A stretch of 64,000 nucleotides of DNA, taken from Verrucomicrobiales bacterium. GTDB lineage: Bacteria > Verrucomicrobiota > Verrucomicrobiia > Limisphaerales > J093. Both the position numbers and the translations under genes were made by a program. Positions 7,983 to 17,647 of the stretch are shown here, piece by piece. The stretch lies in NCBI GenBank assembly GCA_024233305.1, contig JACKPV010000025.1, positions 352,354 through 416,353 on the forward strand. The letters are read 5' to 3'. Under the pieces are notes generated by a model, which had not been told where the DNA came from, searched no databases, and saw nothing but the letters and a program-made list of their open reading frames with translations. The stretch's first letter is position 1. Each line of letters starts with the position of its first letter.

Positions 7983-9317
7983 ATGGAAGCCATCACTCTC
8001 GAACTGCTGATCGTCGTGGTTCTGATCCTGCTCAACGGGGTTCTGTCCATGACCGAGATCGCCGTGGTCTCCTCGCGGAAGTCGCGCCTGCAACAAATGG
8101 CCCGGGAGGGCGTCCGGGGAGCGGCCACGGCCCGCGCGCTGGCCGCCGCACCGAGCCGGTTCCTGGCGACCGTGCAGGTCGGCATCACGCTCGTCGGCGT
8201 ACTCGCGGGGGCCTTCGGTGGCGCAACGATGGCCCGCGAACTGGAGAGAGTGTTACGCCTCATCCCGCTGCTCGAACCGTACGCGGGCGGCCTCGCCTTC
8301 GCCCTCGTCGTGGCGGCGATCACCTATCTGTCGCTGGTCATCGGCGAACTCGTGCCGAAACGCGTGGCCCTCGCCAACCCGGAAAAGGTGGCCAGCCTGA
8401 TGGCCGCCACCGTCAGCCGGCTCGCCCGCCTGGCCTCCCCCGCCGTCTGGCTGCTCGACCGCTCCACCAATCTGGTGGTCCGGTTCCTCAACGTGCGCGA
8501 AGCCACCGCCGCCCCGATCAGCGAGGAGGAGATCCGGCTGCTGCTCGGCGAAGGCACGGCCTCCGGCGTCTTCGAACGCTCCGAGTCCGCCATGATCGAA
8601 AGCGTCCTCGAACTCGACCGGCTTCCGGTCCGGGAGATCATGACCCCGCGACCGAAGCTGATCTTCCTCGACGTGGCGGATCCCCACGAGGCGCTCTGGC
8701 ACAAGGTCGTTGTCAGCGGCCACTCCCAGTTTCCCGTGTACGAGGAAAACCGCGACAACATTGTGGGGCTCGTCACGCTCAAGGCCATTTACGCCAACCT
8801 GGCCGCCGGGTTGCCGGTGCGGCTGCGCGACCTCGCAACCCGCCCGCTCGTCGTGCCCTCCAGCCAGCGCGTCCTTTCCCTGCTCGAGACCTTCCGCCGC
8901 ACCAGCACCCACGTCGCGCTGGTGGCCGATGAATTCGGGAGCATTGACGGGCTGGTGACCTTGATCGACGTGATGGAGGCCATCGCCGGGGATTTTCCAA
9001 GCCAGGAAGAACGCCTCAAACCGGGCGCCGTCAAACGGGCTGACGGCACGTGGCTCGTCGACGGAATGGTCGAGCTCGACCGGTTGGAACGGGTCTTCCC
9101 GGGCTTGGCATTCGATCCGCCCGAACACCGCACCTACCACACCCTGGCCGGCTTTCTGCTCAGCCGCCTGGAACATATCCCCACGGAAGGCGAAACCCAC
9201 GAGGAACAGGCCCACCGCTTCGAGATCATCGACATGGACCGTCAGCGGGTGGACAAGGTGCTCGTCACGCCGCCGGGAGTCTCGATTCCCCCCGCGGCAC
9301 CGCCAGCGGGCGCGTGA
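7983..9317 (+). CDS. CNNM/CorC (hemolysin-like) family membrane protein with CBS pair
   Basis: This is a 444-residue protein with three domains in order. Residues about 5-190 are the DUF21/CNNM membrane domain with four hydrophobic segments (LLIVVVLILLNGVLSMTEIA at the start, then GITLVGVLAGAFGG). Residues about 205-320 are a CBS pair beginning at the REIMTPR motif. Residues about 335-425 are the CorC/HlyC-associated domain. Proteins of this kind are annotated as hemolysins but are better regarded as Mg2+/Co2+ efflux or homeostasis proteins gated by nucleotide-bound CBS domains. The ATG at 7983 begins just before the first helix. No strong ribosome binding site is visible. Confidence 0.88.
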   Translation: MEAITLELLIVVVLILLNGVLSMTEIAVVSSRKSRLQQMAREGVRGAATARALAAAPSRFLATVQVGITLVGVLAGAFGGATMARELERVLRLIPLLEPYAGGLAFALVVAAITYLSLVIGELVPKRVALANPEKVASLMAATVSRLARLASPAVWLLDRSTNLVVRFLNVREATAAPISEEEIRLLLGEGTASGVFERSESAMIESVLELDRLPVREIMTPRPKLIFLDVADPHEALWHKVVVSGHSQFPVYEENRDNIVGLVTLKAIYANLAAGLPVRLRDLATRPLVVPSSQRVLSLLETFRRTSTHVALVADEFGSIDGLVTLIDVMEAIAGDFPSQEERLKPGAVKRADGTWLVDGMVELDRLERVFPGLAFDPPEHRTYHTLAGFLLSRLEHIPTEGETHEEQAHRFEIIDMDRQRVDKVLVTPPGVSIPPAAPPAGA

Positions 9318-9539
9318 TTTCGTTTCCATCGGCAAGGAGCGAAGCCCGACCGCCCGGCTGCCGCCACATGCGACGGGCTCACTGGGGAATTTGATTTGTC
9401 GAGCTTCGGGAGCACCGCTCTCCTGCGCGCAGGGGACTGCGCGCCCTACCCGGGCCAAGTGGCAGGGCGCCACTCCAGGCGGGCGGGCATTGCGAAACAG
9501 GCTGGCTTCGGCACGATCGGCTGCTAAAGTGTCCTCACG

Positions 9540-9863
9540 ATGGACACCGGCAGGCAGAACGAAGCCCGGCAGCAACCCGAAGTCACCGTCCAGCAGGTCA
9601 CGCTGGCACTGGTCGATCACCCGGGAGTGGCCGAGGTCAGCGTCGTGCCTTGTCACCACCCGGACAAGGGCTCCGAACTGGTCGCCTTCGTGGTCCGCCG
9701 CCCCGCCGCAGACCCGCCGGAAGCCGAATTGCTCGCGCATGTGGATCATCGCCTTTCCGGCGCCGGGCTCCTCCGCCGGGTGGTCTTTCTGGATTCCCTC
9801 CCGCGCAGCGCCACCGGCAAGGTCGATCGCCGCCGCCTCGAGGCGGGTGAGTTCGCCCCCTGA
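9540..9863 (+). CDS. Orphan C-terminal subdomain of an acyl-adenylate-forming enzyme
   Basis: This is a 107-residue protein that corresponds only to the AMP-binding enzyme C-terminal domain. It starts with a HPGVAEVSVV strand typical of that domain, continues with LVAFVVRR and the LSGAGLLRRVVFLDSLPR stretch, and ends at SATGKVDRRRL. The Lys of TGK is the residue that in full-length acyl-CoA synthetases and NRPS adenylation domains contacts acyl-adenylate in the first half reaction. No large N-terminal adenylation domain precedes it; the upstream DNA is the CNNM/CorC gene and 222 bases of non-coding sequence. It is either a decayed remnant or a stand-alone subdomain working in trans. It converges with the EamA gene, the two stops being 8 bases apart. 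Confidence 0.7.
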   Translation: MDTGRQNEARQQPEVTVQQVTLALVDHPGVAEVSVVPCHHPDKGSELVAFVVRRPAADPPEAELLAHVDHRLSGAGLLRRVVFLDSLPRSATGKVDRRRLEAGEFAP

Positions 9864-9871
9864 GCCCCGGC

Positions 9872-10735
9872 TCATTCGGCCTTCACGTGCCGGAACGTCT
9901 CCGCCGCCACGGCCACCACCACCACCACGCCGCCGATCACTGTCCGCACCGAGGGGATTTCGCCCAGAAACAGTGCGGCCGAGACCGGCCCATACACCGG
10001 CAGCAAGGTGGCAATGATGCTGACCGTCTTGGCCTTCAAATGGGTGTGACTGCTTGTGAAGAGCGTCTGCGGCAAGGCCGTGAACACCACCCCGAGCAGC
10101 ACGAGCTTCGCCACCGAACCCCGCGTCGTGGTCACCGGGTGGAACAGCGCGTAGGGCGCCAGGCACACCAGAATCACCAGGGCCTGATAGAACATCAGGA
10201 CGGAACTCGGATACCGCTGCACATAGCGTCGGGTGAGCAGATTGCGCAGCGCGAAAAAGACCGCCGAAACCACCCCCCACAACACGCCCTGCGTCGTCGC
10301 GCTGCCGGGATCCAGTTCCGGGACCAGGATGGCCACCCCTACCAACACCGCGATCCCCAAGGCGAAATCCAACCGGTGCAGCCGTTCGCCAAAGAACCAG
10401 GGCTCCAGCAGAATGGTCACCATCGGGTAGGTGTGCAGGGCGATGATCGCCACCGCCACCGTCGACACCTGGATGGCATGGAAGTAGGTCAACCAGTGAA
10501 CGCCCAACAGCACGCCGATGAGAATCAAGCCGGCGGTGTCCCGCGCGCCCCGAATCCGCAGGTCCATCCGAAGCCCCGTGACAAAGAGCCCGAGCGCGAG
10601 GGCCGCCGTCAGGGACCGGCCGAAGATGATGTGTCCCAACGGCAGATCGATCAGCTTGGCGAACAACGCCGTCCCCCCCCAGAGCAGGACCGCCACGTTG
10701 AGTTCGATCAAATTGCGCGTCTTCGGGCTCACCAT
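9872..10735 (-). CDS. EamA-family (DMT) transporter
   Basis: This is a 287-residue protein with ten hydrophobic helices arranged as two EamA repeats, the size and topology of drug/metabolite transporter family permeases. Typical segments include NVAVLLWGGTALFAKL in helix 1, VHWLTYFHAIQVSTVAVA in the first repeat and LLPVYGPVSAALFLGE near the start of the last helix pair. The substrate cannot be read from sequence. The frame is open upstream to 10837, but that part is polar and proline-rich; ATG 10735 places the start directly before helix 1. It lies downstream of nuoN on the same strand with 165 bases between and is probably not part of the nuo operon. Confidence 0.85.
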   Translation of the reverse strand: MVSPKTRNLIELNVAVLLWGGTALFAKLIDLPLGHIIFGRSLTAALALGLFVTGLRMDLRIRGARDTAGLILIGVLLGVHWLTYFHAIQVSTVAVAIIALHTYPMVTILLEPWFFGERLHRLDFALGIAVLVGVAILVPELDPGSATTQGVLWGVVSAVFFALRNLLTRRYVQRYPSSVLMFYQALVILVCLAPYALFHPVTTTRGSVAKLVLLGVVFTALPQTLFTSSHTHLKAKTVSIIATLLPVYGPVSAALFLGEIPSVRTVIGGVVVVVAVAAETFRHVKAE

Positions 10736-10900
10736 GCTGCCCCACCATGGAAGTCCGGCCAACCCCGCGTCGCGCCCGACACCAGACCGGGGAGTGCCCG
10801 CCGGTTGGAAGCCCGCCGGATCCGAAAGTGATCGCAACCGAAGGCAGGGACGCGCGACCTCGGGACGAACCGTTCCATGCGGCGCGACGCCGGCGGCGTC

Positions 10901-12409
10901 CTAGAGCCCCGCCGCCGCAATCGCCTGCCGCAGGGGATCGAGCAGCAAGGCCGGCCAGAGCCCCAGCACCACCACGCCGCCACAGGCAAGCCAAAGCCCG
11001 ACGGCCTCCGCGACCCCCGCCCGACCGGCGGGCATGACCCCGGTCGCGGGCAGCACGAACACCTGTTTGAGAACCTTCAGATAGTAGTAAAGGCCGACCG
11101 CGCTCATGGCCACCGCCACCACCACGAGCCAGAGCATGCTCAGGCTGGCGCCGTCACCGGCCAGCGCCGAGGCGAAGACCGCGAACTTGCCGACGAAACC
11201 CGCCAGCGGCGGAATCCCCGCGAGCGAGAGAAAGCAGATCAGCAGGCCCATCGAAAGCCCGGGCGACCGCTGGCAGGCCCCGGCCAGATCCGTCAATCGG
11301 TCCCCGGCGCCACCCCGCTCCATCGCGCCCACCAAGCCGAAAGCCCCGACGGTCGTCAGGCCGTAAGTCACCACATAAAACAGCACCGAGGCGAAGGCCT
11401 CCGCCCGCGCCGACGGAAACCCCAGGGCCGCCATCGCCACCAGCACATACCCGGCGTGCGCGACCGCGGAATAGGCCAGCAGGCGCTTGACGCGCTTCTG
11501 CGCTATGGCGGCCACATTCCCGAGCACCAGGGACACGACGGCGAGCACGGCAAGCGCCAACCCCCAGCCCCCGCCCCCCTTGAGCCAGCCCGGGTCCCCG
11601 GCCTCCGGCGGCAATCCGGTCATGAGCACCCGGCCGAGCAGAAAGAAACTGGCCACCTTCGATCCCGAGGCCACCAGAGCCGCCACCGGCGTCGGGGCGC
11701 CCTCGTAGGCATCTGGCGCCCAAAGATGAAACGGAACCGCAGCCACCTTGAAACCGAAACCCACGACCACCAGCGCCACGGCGGCGGACATCGCTGGCGT
11801 GGCGCCTCGTCCGCGCAACCCCGCGGCGATCTCCCGGAGATCCAGGCTCCCGGTCAGGCCATAAAGCAGGCTCAGACCGAAAAGCAGGAAAGCCGCCGCC
11901 ACCCCGCCAAAGAGGAAGTACTTCAGCGCCGCCTCCAGACCATGGGGATTCTCCTCGTTGAAGGCCGTGAGGATGTAGAGCGAAAGACTCGTCAGCTCCA
12001 GCGACACGAAGACCATCAACACGTTCTCCGAACTCACCATGAGCATCATGCCCACCGCCGCCAGGAGCAACAGGGAGAAATACTCCCCGACATGCGGCGT
12101 GAAACCGGCGTGAAACGAGAACAGCACCGTGAGCAGAACCATCAGCAACAGGGCCGCCTTCACCAATTGAGTCAACCCGTCCACGGCCAGCAAGCCCCCC
12201 GGCGAGCGCCCCTCGACGCCGCCCTGCACGCACCAGAACAACCCGGCGATGCAACCCAGCACCGCCACCCCGCCACTGATCATCCAGCGGTTCCGCGCAG
12301 GTTGCTCGCGCATGATCCCGAGGTCCACGAAGAGCACCGCCAGCGCGGCCGCCACCACGAGCACCTCGCCACCAAGCAGTCTCAGAAGTTCCAGATAGTC
12401 CACGCCCAT
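10901..12409 (-). CDS. nuoN: NADH-quinone oxidoreductase subunit N
   Basis: This is a 502-residue, fourteen-helix antiporter-like subunit of complex I and the last gene of the nuo run. The proton-path residues expected of NuoN are present: the TM7 lysine in GFKVAAVPFHLW and the PDAYEGAPTPV loop, plus a lysine in the TM8 region (SGSKVASF). In complex I this subunit sits next to NuoK/NuoJ. The ATG at 12409 shares its last-strand base with the TGA of the second nuoM (TGATG); a GTG at 12412 would give a GTGA overlap instead. Coupled translation with nuoM is likely either way. Confidence 0.92.
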   Translation of the reverse strand: MGVDYLELLRLLGGEVLVVAAALAVLFVDLGIMREQPARNRWMISGGVAVLGCIAGLFWCVQGGVEGRSPGGLLAVDGLTQLVKAALLLMVLLTVLFSFHAGFTPHVGEYFSLLLLAAVGMMLMVSSENVLMVFVSLELTSLSLYILTAFNEENPHGLEAALKYFLFGGVAAAFLLFGLSLLYGLTGSLDLREIAAGLRGRGATPAMSAAVALVVVGFGFKVAAVPFHLWAPDAYEGAPTPVAALVASGSKVASFFLLGRVLMTGLPPEAGDPGWLKGGGGWGLALAVLAVVSLVLGNVAAIAQKRVKRLLAYSAVAHAGYVLVAMAALGFPSARAEAFASVLFYVVTYGLTTVGAFGLVGAMERGGAGDRLTDLAGACQRSPGLSMGLLICFLSLAGIPPLAGFVGKFAVFASALAGDGASLSMLWLVVVAVAMSAVGLYYYLKVLKQVFVLPATGVMPAGRAGVAEAVGLWLACGGVVVLGLWPALLLDPLRQAIAAAGL

Positions 12410-13956
12410 CACAGCCCGCCTCCTGCGGGAAACACCGACAGCAGATCATCCACGCCGGGGAGAATCCGATCCAAGAGCAGGCGGGGATACAGCCCGATCA
12501 CCAGCGTCGCCACCAGCAGAATGATCGCGCCCGCCTTTTCGGGCAGCGTAATCGGGGGCAGGGCCGCGTGGCCCCCCCCGGCCGCGGCTCCCGGCACCTC
12601 CGCGCCCCCGCCATGGGAATCCGCGAGGTCGGCAAAGAACGCCCGCCGCAGAGTGCGCAGGAGGTAGGCCACTCCCAGCACGATGCCGACGCCGGCCACC
12701 AGCACGGCTCCGGGGAACGCCCGCCAGGCGCCGATCAATACCGCCAGTTCCGCCACGAAACCGCTGAAACCCGGCATCCCCATCGAGGCCACGCTCGCCA
12801 GGACGAAGGTCACCGCGGCAAACGGCAGCGCGCGGTTCAACGCCATTTTCTCCAGCGCGTCCAGTTCCCGAGTGTGGGTCCGATCGTAGACCATCCGCCC
12901 GACCACGCCGAACAGCAGCCCCGCCAGAATGCCGTGCGAAAACATCTGCAACACCGCCCCGCCCACGCCGATCCGGTCGATTGTCACCAAACCCAGGATC
13001 ACGAATCCCATGTGGCTGACACTGGAAAAGCCGATGACGAACTTGAAGTCCTTCTGGACGAGGGCCACCAGCGCGCCGTAGACAATCCCCGTCACCGCGA
13101 GCGCCGCCACCGCGCCCTGCCACGCCTGCACGCCGTGCGGGAAAAGCCCCACGCCCACGCGCAAGGCCCCGTATGCCCCGAGCTTCATGATCACCCCCGC
13201 CAGCAGCATCGAAACCGGCGTCGGCGCCGCCACGTGTCCGGTGGGCGCCCAGCTGTGGAAAGGCCACATGCCTGCCAGGAAACCGAATCCGACGAACACC
13301 AGGGGAAAGGCCCAGGACTGGAACGAATCGGACCAGGGCACCCGGGCCAGGGCGCCCAGATCCATCGTGGGCGCTCCCAGTTCCCGCGCGGCCACCACCT
13401 GAATGGCAATCATCCCGATCAGGGCCAGCGCGCTGCCCACAAACGAGTAGAGCACCAGCTTCATGGCTCCGTACTCCTTGCGCGTCGAACCCCAGATCGC
13501 GATGAGGAAGTACTTCGGGATGATCGCGATCTCGTAAAACACGAAGAGCAGGAAGAGATCGCGACTCAGGAACACCCCGTAAACGCCCGCCACCAGGGTG
13601 AGGTAGAAGGCAAAATAGCCGCGCACCCGGTGCGCGATGTTCCAGGAAAAGAGCACCCCCACCACCGACGCGATGGCCGTGAGCAGCAGCAGGCAGACAC
13701 TGATGCCGTCGACCGCAAGATGATACTCGATCCCCAACGACGGGATCCAGGCCGCCCGGGTGACCTCCGTAAAACCCGCCCGCGCATCGATCCCCAGTGC
13801 GCCCCCGGCGGCGACCAACCCCGCCAGCAACGTGGTCAACAACCCGATCCACCGCGACTGCACCGCCGTGAGCCGGGTCCCGACCACGAGGACGAACGCC
13901 CCGAGGAACGAAAGATAGATGGGCCAGGCGAGCGCGCTCAAAGTCGCCCTCCCCAC
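12409..13956 (-). CDS. nuoM: NADH-quinone oxidoreductase subunit M, second copy (divergent)
   Basis: This is a 515-residue antiporter-like subunit placed between the first nuoM and nuoN. The TM5 glutamate is there (FVFYEIAIIP), and so is a TM8 lysine, Lys258 (GVIMKLGAYG). The TM7 lysine of the pumping channel is not: the segment reads GFLAGMWPFHSWAP and the aligned position, five residues before the Pro of PFH, is Leu227. The Leu227-Lys258 spacing of 31 equals that between the two lysines in E. coli NuoM. The C-terminal half contains a hydrophilic insert with GGGAEVPGAAAGGG between late helices. The start may be GTG 13956 or TTG 13941, the latter having GGGAGG five bases upstream. Confidence 0.9.
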   Translation of the reverse strand: MGRATLSALAWPIYLSFLGAFVLVVGTRLTAVQSRWIGLLTTLLAGLVAAGGALGIDARAGFTEVTRAAWIPSLGIEYHLAVDGISVCLLLLTAIASVVGVLFSWNIAHRVRGYFAFYLTLVAGVYGVFLSRDLFLLFVFYEIAIIPKYFLIAIWGSTRKEYGAMKLVLYSFVGSALALIGMIAIQVVAARELGAPTMDLGALARVPWSDSFQSWAFPLVFVGFGFLAGMWPFHSWAPTGHVAAPTPVSMLLAGVIMKLGAYGALRVGVGLFPHGVQAWQGAVAALAVTGIVYGALVALVQKDFKFVIGFSSVSHMGFVILGLVTIDRIGVGGAVLQMFSHGILAGLLFGVVGRMVYDRTHTRELDALEKMALNRALPFAAVTFVLASVASMGMPGFSGFVAELAVLIGAWRAFPGAVLVAGVGIVLGVAYLLRTLRRAFFADLADSHGGGAEVPGAAAGGGHAALPPITLPEKAGAIILLVATLVIGLYPRLLLDRILPGVDDLLSVFPAGGGL

Positions 13957-14023
13957 CCCCGGCCACCGGCCGACGCCATGCCCTTCGCCTGCACGCGGGC
14001 TTCAGATGAACGGTCTTCCATGC

Positions 14024-15577
14024 TCAAGGTGTCAGTCCCTCCACCAAACGAATCACTGTCGGGTTTACCAGATGCAACGCCACCTGCGGCACGATTCCGA
14101 TCAGGAACATCAACCCGATGGGAACGACCAACAGCCAGCGCTCGCCAACCGTCAGATCGGGAAATGAACTCCAACGCTCCTCAAGCGGACCGTAAAAGAC
14201 GCGCTGCAGGAAGGTCAGCAGGAAGATCGCCGTGATCAACAATCCCGGCACGGCCAACGCCGCCGACCACGGGCTCAGGGCGAACGCCCCCTTGAAGACC
14301 AGAAACTCGCCGATGAACCCGTTGAGCCCCGGCAGGCCCAGCGAGGCAAACGTCGCGATCCCCATCAGGCCGCAAAACACCGGCGCCACCTTCCGCAACC
14401 CTCCGAAATCCGCCATGCACCGCAGCCCGCCCGATCGCTGTTCGAGCCAGCCCAGCAGGCAGAACAGGCTCGCCGCCGTGAGGCCGTGGTTGAACATCTG
14501 CAGCACCACCCCGTTCAGCACCGCCGCCCGCTCGATGTCCATGTCCGCCGTGCGCGTCGAAAGGCGCGCGGCCAGAAAGATGCCCAGCAGGCAATAGCCC
14601 AGGTGGTTGATCGAGGAATAGGCGAACATCCGTTTCAAATCCGTCTGCGCGAAGGCCGACCAAGCCGACAACACAATCGTCGCCAGCGCAAGCAGCAGAA
14701 GGATCGGCATGACCGCCCGGACCTGTTCGGGGAAGATCGGCAGCAGGATGCGCAGGAAGCCGTAGACGCCCATCTTGGACATCGCCCCGGTCAACAGCAT
14801 CGTCACCGGCGTGGGCGCGGTCGCGTAGGTCCCCGGCAACCAGGTGTGGAACGGGATGGCCGGCACTTTCACCGCGAACCCGAGGAAGACCCCGAGAAAC
14901 ACCAGGAGCGCCAGTTCGCGGGCCTCGATGCCGCCCAGGCGGATCTTGGCCGCCAGCAGGTCGCCCAACTGGCCCTGCTGCCCGAGTTCGGCGAGGGCAC
15001 GGAAATCGAAAGTCCCGGTGGCCAGAAAGAGCGCCAGAAATCCGAGCAGCATCGCCACGCTGCCCACCATGGTATAAACGAAGAACTGGGTCGCCGCCGG
15101 CCCCCGGTCGGGACCGCCCCAGAGTTTCACCAGGAAGAACGCCGGGATCAGGCTCAATTCCCAGAACAGGAACCAGTGGAAGAAGTTCAGCGCCGTGAAC
15201 GTCCCGAGCAGACCGCTCTCGAGGAAGAGGATCAGCGCATAGTAGAGATTCGCCCGCGGCCCGTTCACGCTCCCGGCCAGGATGGCAAAGGGGACCAGCA
15301 GCGCCGTGAGGCCGACCAGCAACAGGCTGATGCCGTCGATTCCCACGCAGTAGTCCACCCCCAACGCCGGGATCCAAGCCAGCCGTTGCTCGAACTGCAT
15401 CCCCGCCGCATCGGGATCGAATCCCCACCAAAGGCCACCCGCCCCCAGCAGGACCACGGCGGCCAGCGCCACCGCAAAGCGTTTCGCCATCCCCGCCTCG
15501 GGACGCCACGCCAGCAGCGTGAGCCCGGCCAGCAGCGGGAGGAAGGTAATGATGGTAATCGCAGGCATCCCGTTCAT
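14024..15577 (-). CDS. nuoM: NADH-quinone oxidoreductase subunit M, first copy (canonical)
   Basis: This is a 517-residue antiporter-like subunit with all expected charged residues: TM5 Glu in FWELSLIPAFFL, TM7 Lys in FAVKVPAIPFHTWLP and TM8 Lys in GAMSKMGVYG. It is the normal proton-pumping NuoM of complex I. The ATG at 15577 overlaps the nuoL stop by four bases (ATGA, 15574-15577), which decides the start over the GTG at 15586 and the ATG at 15568. A second nuoM follows after 67 bases, the largest gap in this part of the operon, which could mark where the duplication was inserted. Confidence 0.93.
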   Translation of the reverse strand: MNGMPAITIITFLPLLAGLTLLAWRPEAGMAKRFAVALAAVVLLGAGGLWWGFDPDAAGMQFEQRLAWIPALGVDYCVGIDGISLLLVGLTALLVPFAILAGSVNGPRANLYYALILFLESGLLGTFTALNFFHWFLFWELSLIPAFFLVKLWGGPDRGPAATQFFVYTMVGSVAMLLGFLALFLATGTFDFRALAELGQQGQLGDLLAAKIRLGGIEARELALLVFLGVFLGFAVKVPAIPFHTWLPGTYATAPTPVTMLLTGAMSKMGVYGFLRILLPIFPEQVRAVMPILLLLALATIVLSAWSAFAQTDLKRMFAYSSINHLGYCLLGIFLAARLSTRTADMDIERAAVLNGVVLQMFNHGLTAASLFCLLGWLEQRSGGLRCMADFGGLRKVAPVFCGLMGIATFASLGLPGLNGFIGEFLVFKGAFALSPWSAALAVPGLLITAIFLLTFLQRVFYGPLEERWSSFPDLTVGERWLLVVPIGLMFLIGIVPQVALHLVNPTVIRLVEGLTP

Positions 15578-17613
15578 GACTGGCACCCCCAGGTCAGGAT
15601 CAGCAACAAGGTCGCAAAACCAACCCCCAGAGCCCGCAGATAATTGTGCACCAGACCGTCCTGCCAGCCGGCGGCCCGTCCAGCGCCGCGATCAAGCCGG
15701 CGGCAGCCCAGGTCAAAACCGCGATTGATCGCATTGTCCTCAAAGAACTTCCCCACCCAGGCCAGCCCGAGAAACCCATAGGCCACCAGAGCCGTCAAAC
15801 CGCCCCAAAGCCAGCGGTCCAGCAAATCACAGCCCCGGCTCAGCAGCGCGTTCAAACGAATCACCGTCGCGGCGTAAAACTCGTCCACATAGAAGCGGTT
15901 GCCCAACACCCGGTGCACCTCCGGCGAAAGATGCGCCAGGGCGTCCACGTCCTCCGCAGGCGCCAGCGGACGCCGGCCATACAACCACCACCCTGCCCCC
16001 ACCCCCGCCGCAACCACCAACGTGGAAACGAAGGCCAGGCCGATGAACTCGAGAGAGAAAAGATGACCGAACGCCAGATGCGCGTGCCGGCCCTCCAGAT
16101 ACTCCGGCGCCAGGGCCCAGGCCGGTGTGCCGACGAAGCCCAAACCGATGGCGAACGCCGCCAGAATGAGCAACGGCCAGGTCATCACCGCGGGGCTCTC
16201 ATGCGCCTCGTGCCCGTGCGCATCGCGCTGCCGGCGCTCACCGAAGAAGACATACAGCATTTGGCGCGTCATGTAGAACGCCGTCAACGCCGCCCCCAAC
16301 AGCCCCATCCAAAAGGGCCCCGCCGACACCGGCCACCCGTGCGCCGCGTGCAGGATTTCGTCCTTGCTCCAGAAACCCGAAAAGAAGATCGGAAACCCCG
16401 CCAGGGCCATCATGCCCACAGCATAGGTTACGAAGGTGACCGGCATCTTCCGGCGCAACCCGCCCATGTACCGGATATCCTGCTCCTCATGGCAGCCGTG
16501 AATCACCGAACCCGACCCGAGGAACAGCAGCGCCTTGAAGAAGGCGTGGGTCAGCAGGTGGAACATGCCCACCGCCACCCCGCCCACCCCCAGACCAAGG
16601 AACATGTAGCCCAACTGCGACACGGTCGAGTAGGCCAGGATCCGTTTGATGTCGTTCTGCGCCGTGGCAATCAGGGCCGCGAACAGCGCCGTGACGGCCC
16701 CCACCCAGGTGATCACCGTCAACGCCGTCGTGCTGCCCCCCTCCGGCGCGCCCAGTTCAAGCAGCGGATACACCCGCGCCATCAGGAACACCCCCGCCGC
16801 CACCATGGTCGCGGCATGAATCAGCGCGCTCACCGGCGTCGGGCCCTCCATTGCGTCGGGCAACCAGACGTGCAACGGCACCTGGCCCGACTTGCCCATC
16901 GCCCCGCAGAACAGCAGCAACGCGATGAGCGTCGGCACGGCGAGCAACCCTCCCGGCCCGCGCGCGGCCAGGGCGTCGAGGCCGCCCGCCTCCAGGCAGC
17001 CGGCCCCGCCATCATAGAACACCAGCGTGCCGGTCTCGGCGTAAAGCCACACCATGCCGAGCAGAAAACCAAGATCGCCGATGCGCGTCGTGATAAAGGC
17101 CTTCTTCGCGGCGTTCGCCGCCGAGGGCTTGTGGTACCAGAACCCGATCAACAGGTAGGACGCGAGACCGACCAGTTCCCAACAGATGAACAGCAACAGG
17201 AGGTTGTTCGCGATCACCAAACCGAGCATCGCCGCGCCGAACAGGGCCAGGAAATTGAAGAACCGCGTGAAGTTCTCGTCGTGCGCCATGTAGCCGACGC
17301 TGAAGATGAAGATCAACGTCCCCACAAACGACACCATCGCCGCCATCGCCGCCGAAAGCGGATCCAGCACCCAGCCCAATTCAAGGCTCGCCGTCCCGAA
17401 TTTCATCCAGGTGAAGTTCCGGACCACCGGCTCCTCGGGATGCAGGAGGGTCGCTCCCAGACCCAGCAACGCGATGCAGCAGGCCGCCCCCATCGCGCCG
17501 ATGGCCAGCGTCGCGGCCCGCCGCCGGTGCGGACGCCGCGTGACGGCGAGGATCCCCGCCGCGAGCAGCGGCAGCACCGGGACCAGCCAGAAGATGTCGG
17601 CGATTCGTTCCAT
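15574..17613 (-). CDS. nuoL: NADH-quinone oxidoreductase subunit L with long lateral helix region
   Basis: This is a 679-residue distal antiporter-like subunit. The core motifs are normal: CWELVGLASYLLIGFW with the TM5 Glu, GAMGKSGQVPLHVWLPDAMEG with the TM7 Lys, and the IHAATMVAAG helix with its His. After the antiporter core comes an FYVDEFY motif, then about 75 residues before LVHNYL and the last helix. In ordinary NuoL proteins this lateral-helix region is shorter by roughly two dozen residues by my estimate. A longer lateral helix is what would be needed to span one extra antiporter subunit, and this operon has an extra nuoM. Total length is also above the roughly 610 residues of E. coli NuoL. 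Confidence 0.92.
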   Translation of the reverse strand: MERIADIFWLVPVLPLLAAGILAVTRRPHRRRAATLAIGAMGAACCIALLGLGATLLHPEEPVVRNFTWMKFGTASLELGWVLDPLSAAMAAMVSFVGTLIFIFSVGYMAHDENFTRFFNFLALFGAAMLGLVIANNLLLLFICWELVGLASYLLIGFWYHKPSAANAAKKAFITTRIGDLGFLLGMVWLYAETGTLVFYDGGAGCLEAGGLDALAARGPGGLLAVPTLIALLLFCGAMGKSGQVPLHVWLPDAMEGPTPVSALIHAATMVAAGVFLMARVYPLLELGAPEGGSTTALTVITWVGAVTALFAALIATAQNDIKRILAYSTVSQLGYMFLGLGVGGVAVGMFHLLTHAFFKALLFLGSGSVIHGCHEEQDIRYMGGLRRKMPVTFVTYAVGMMALAGFPIFFSGFWSKDEILHAAHGWPVSAGPFWMGLLGAALTAFYMTRQMLYVFFGERRQRDAHGHEAHESPAVMTWPLLILAAFAIGLGFVGTPAWALAPEYLEGRHAHLAFGHLFSLEFIGLAFVSTLVVAAGVGAGWWLYGRRPLAPAEDVDALAHLSPEVHRVLGNRFYVDEFYAATVIRLNALLSRGCDLLDRWLWGGLTALVAYGFLGLAWVGKFFEDNAINRGFDLGCRRLDRGAGRAAGWQDGLVHNYLRALGVGFATLLLILTWGCQS

Positions 17614-17647
17614 CAGGCGGGTCTTCCCTTGGCTCCCAGGCGGTTCA

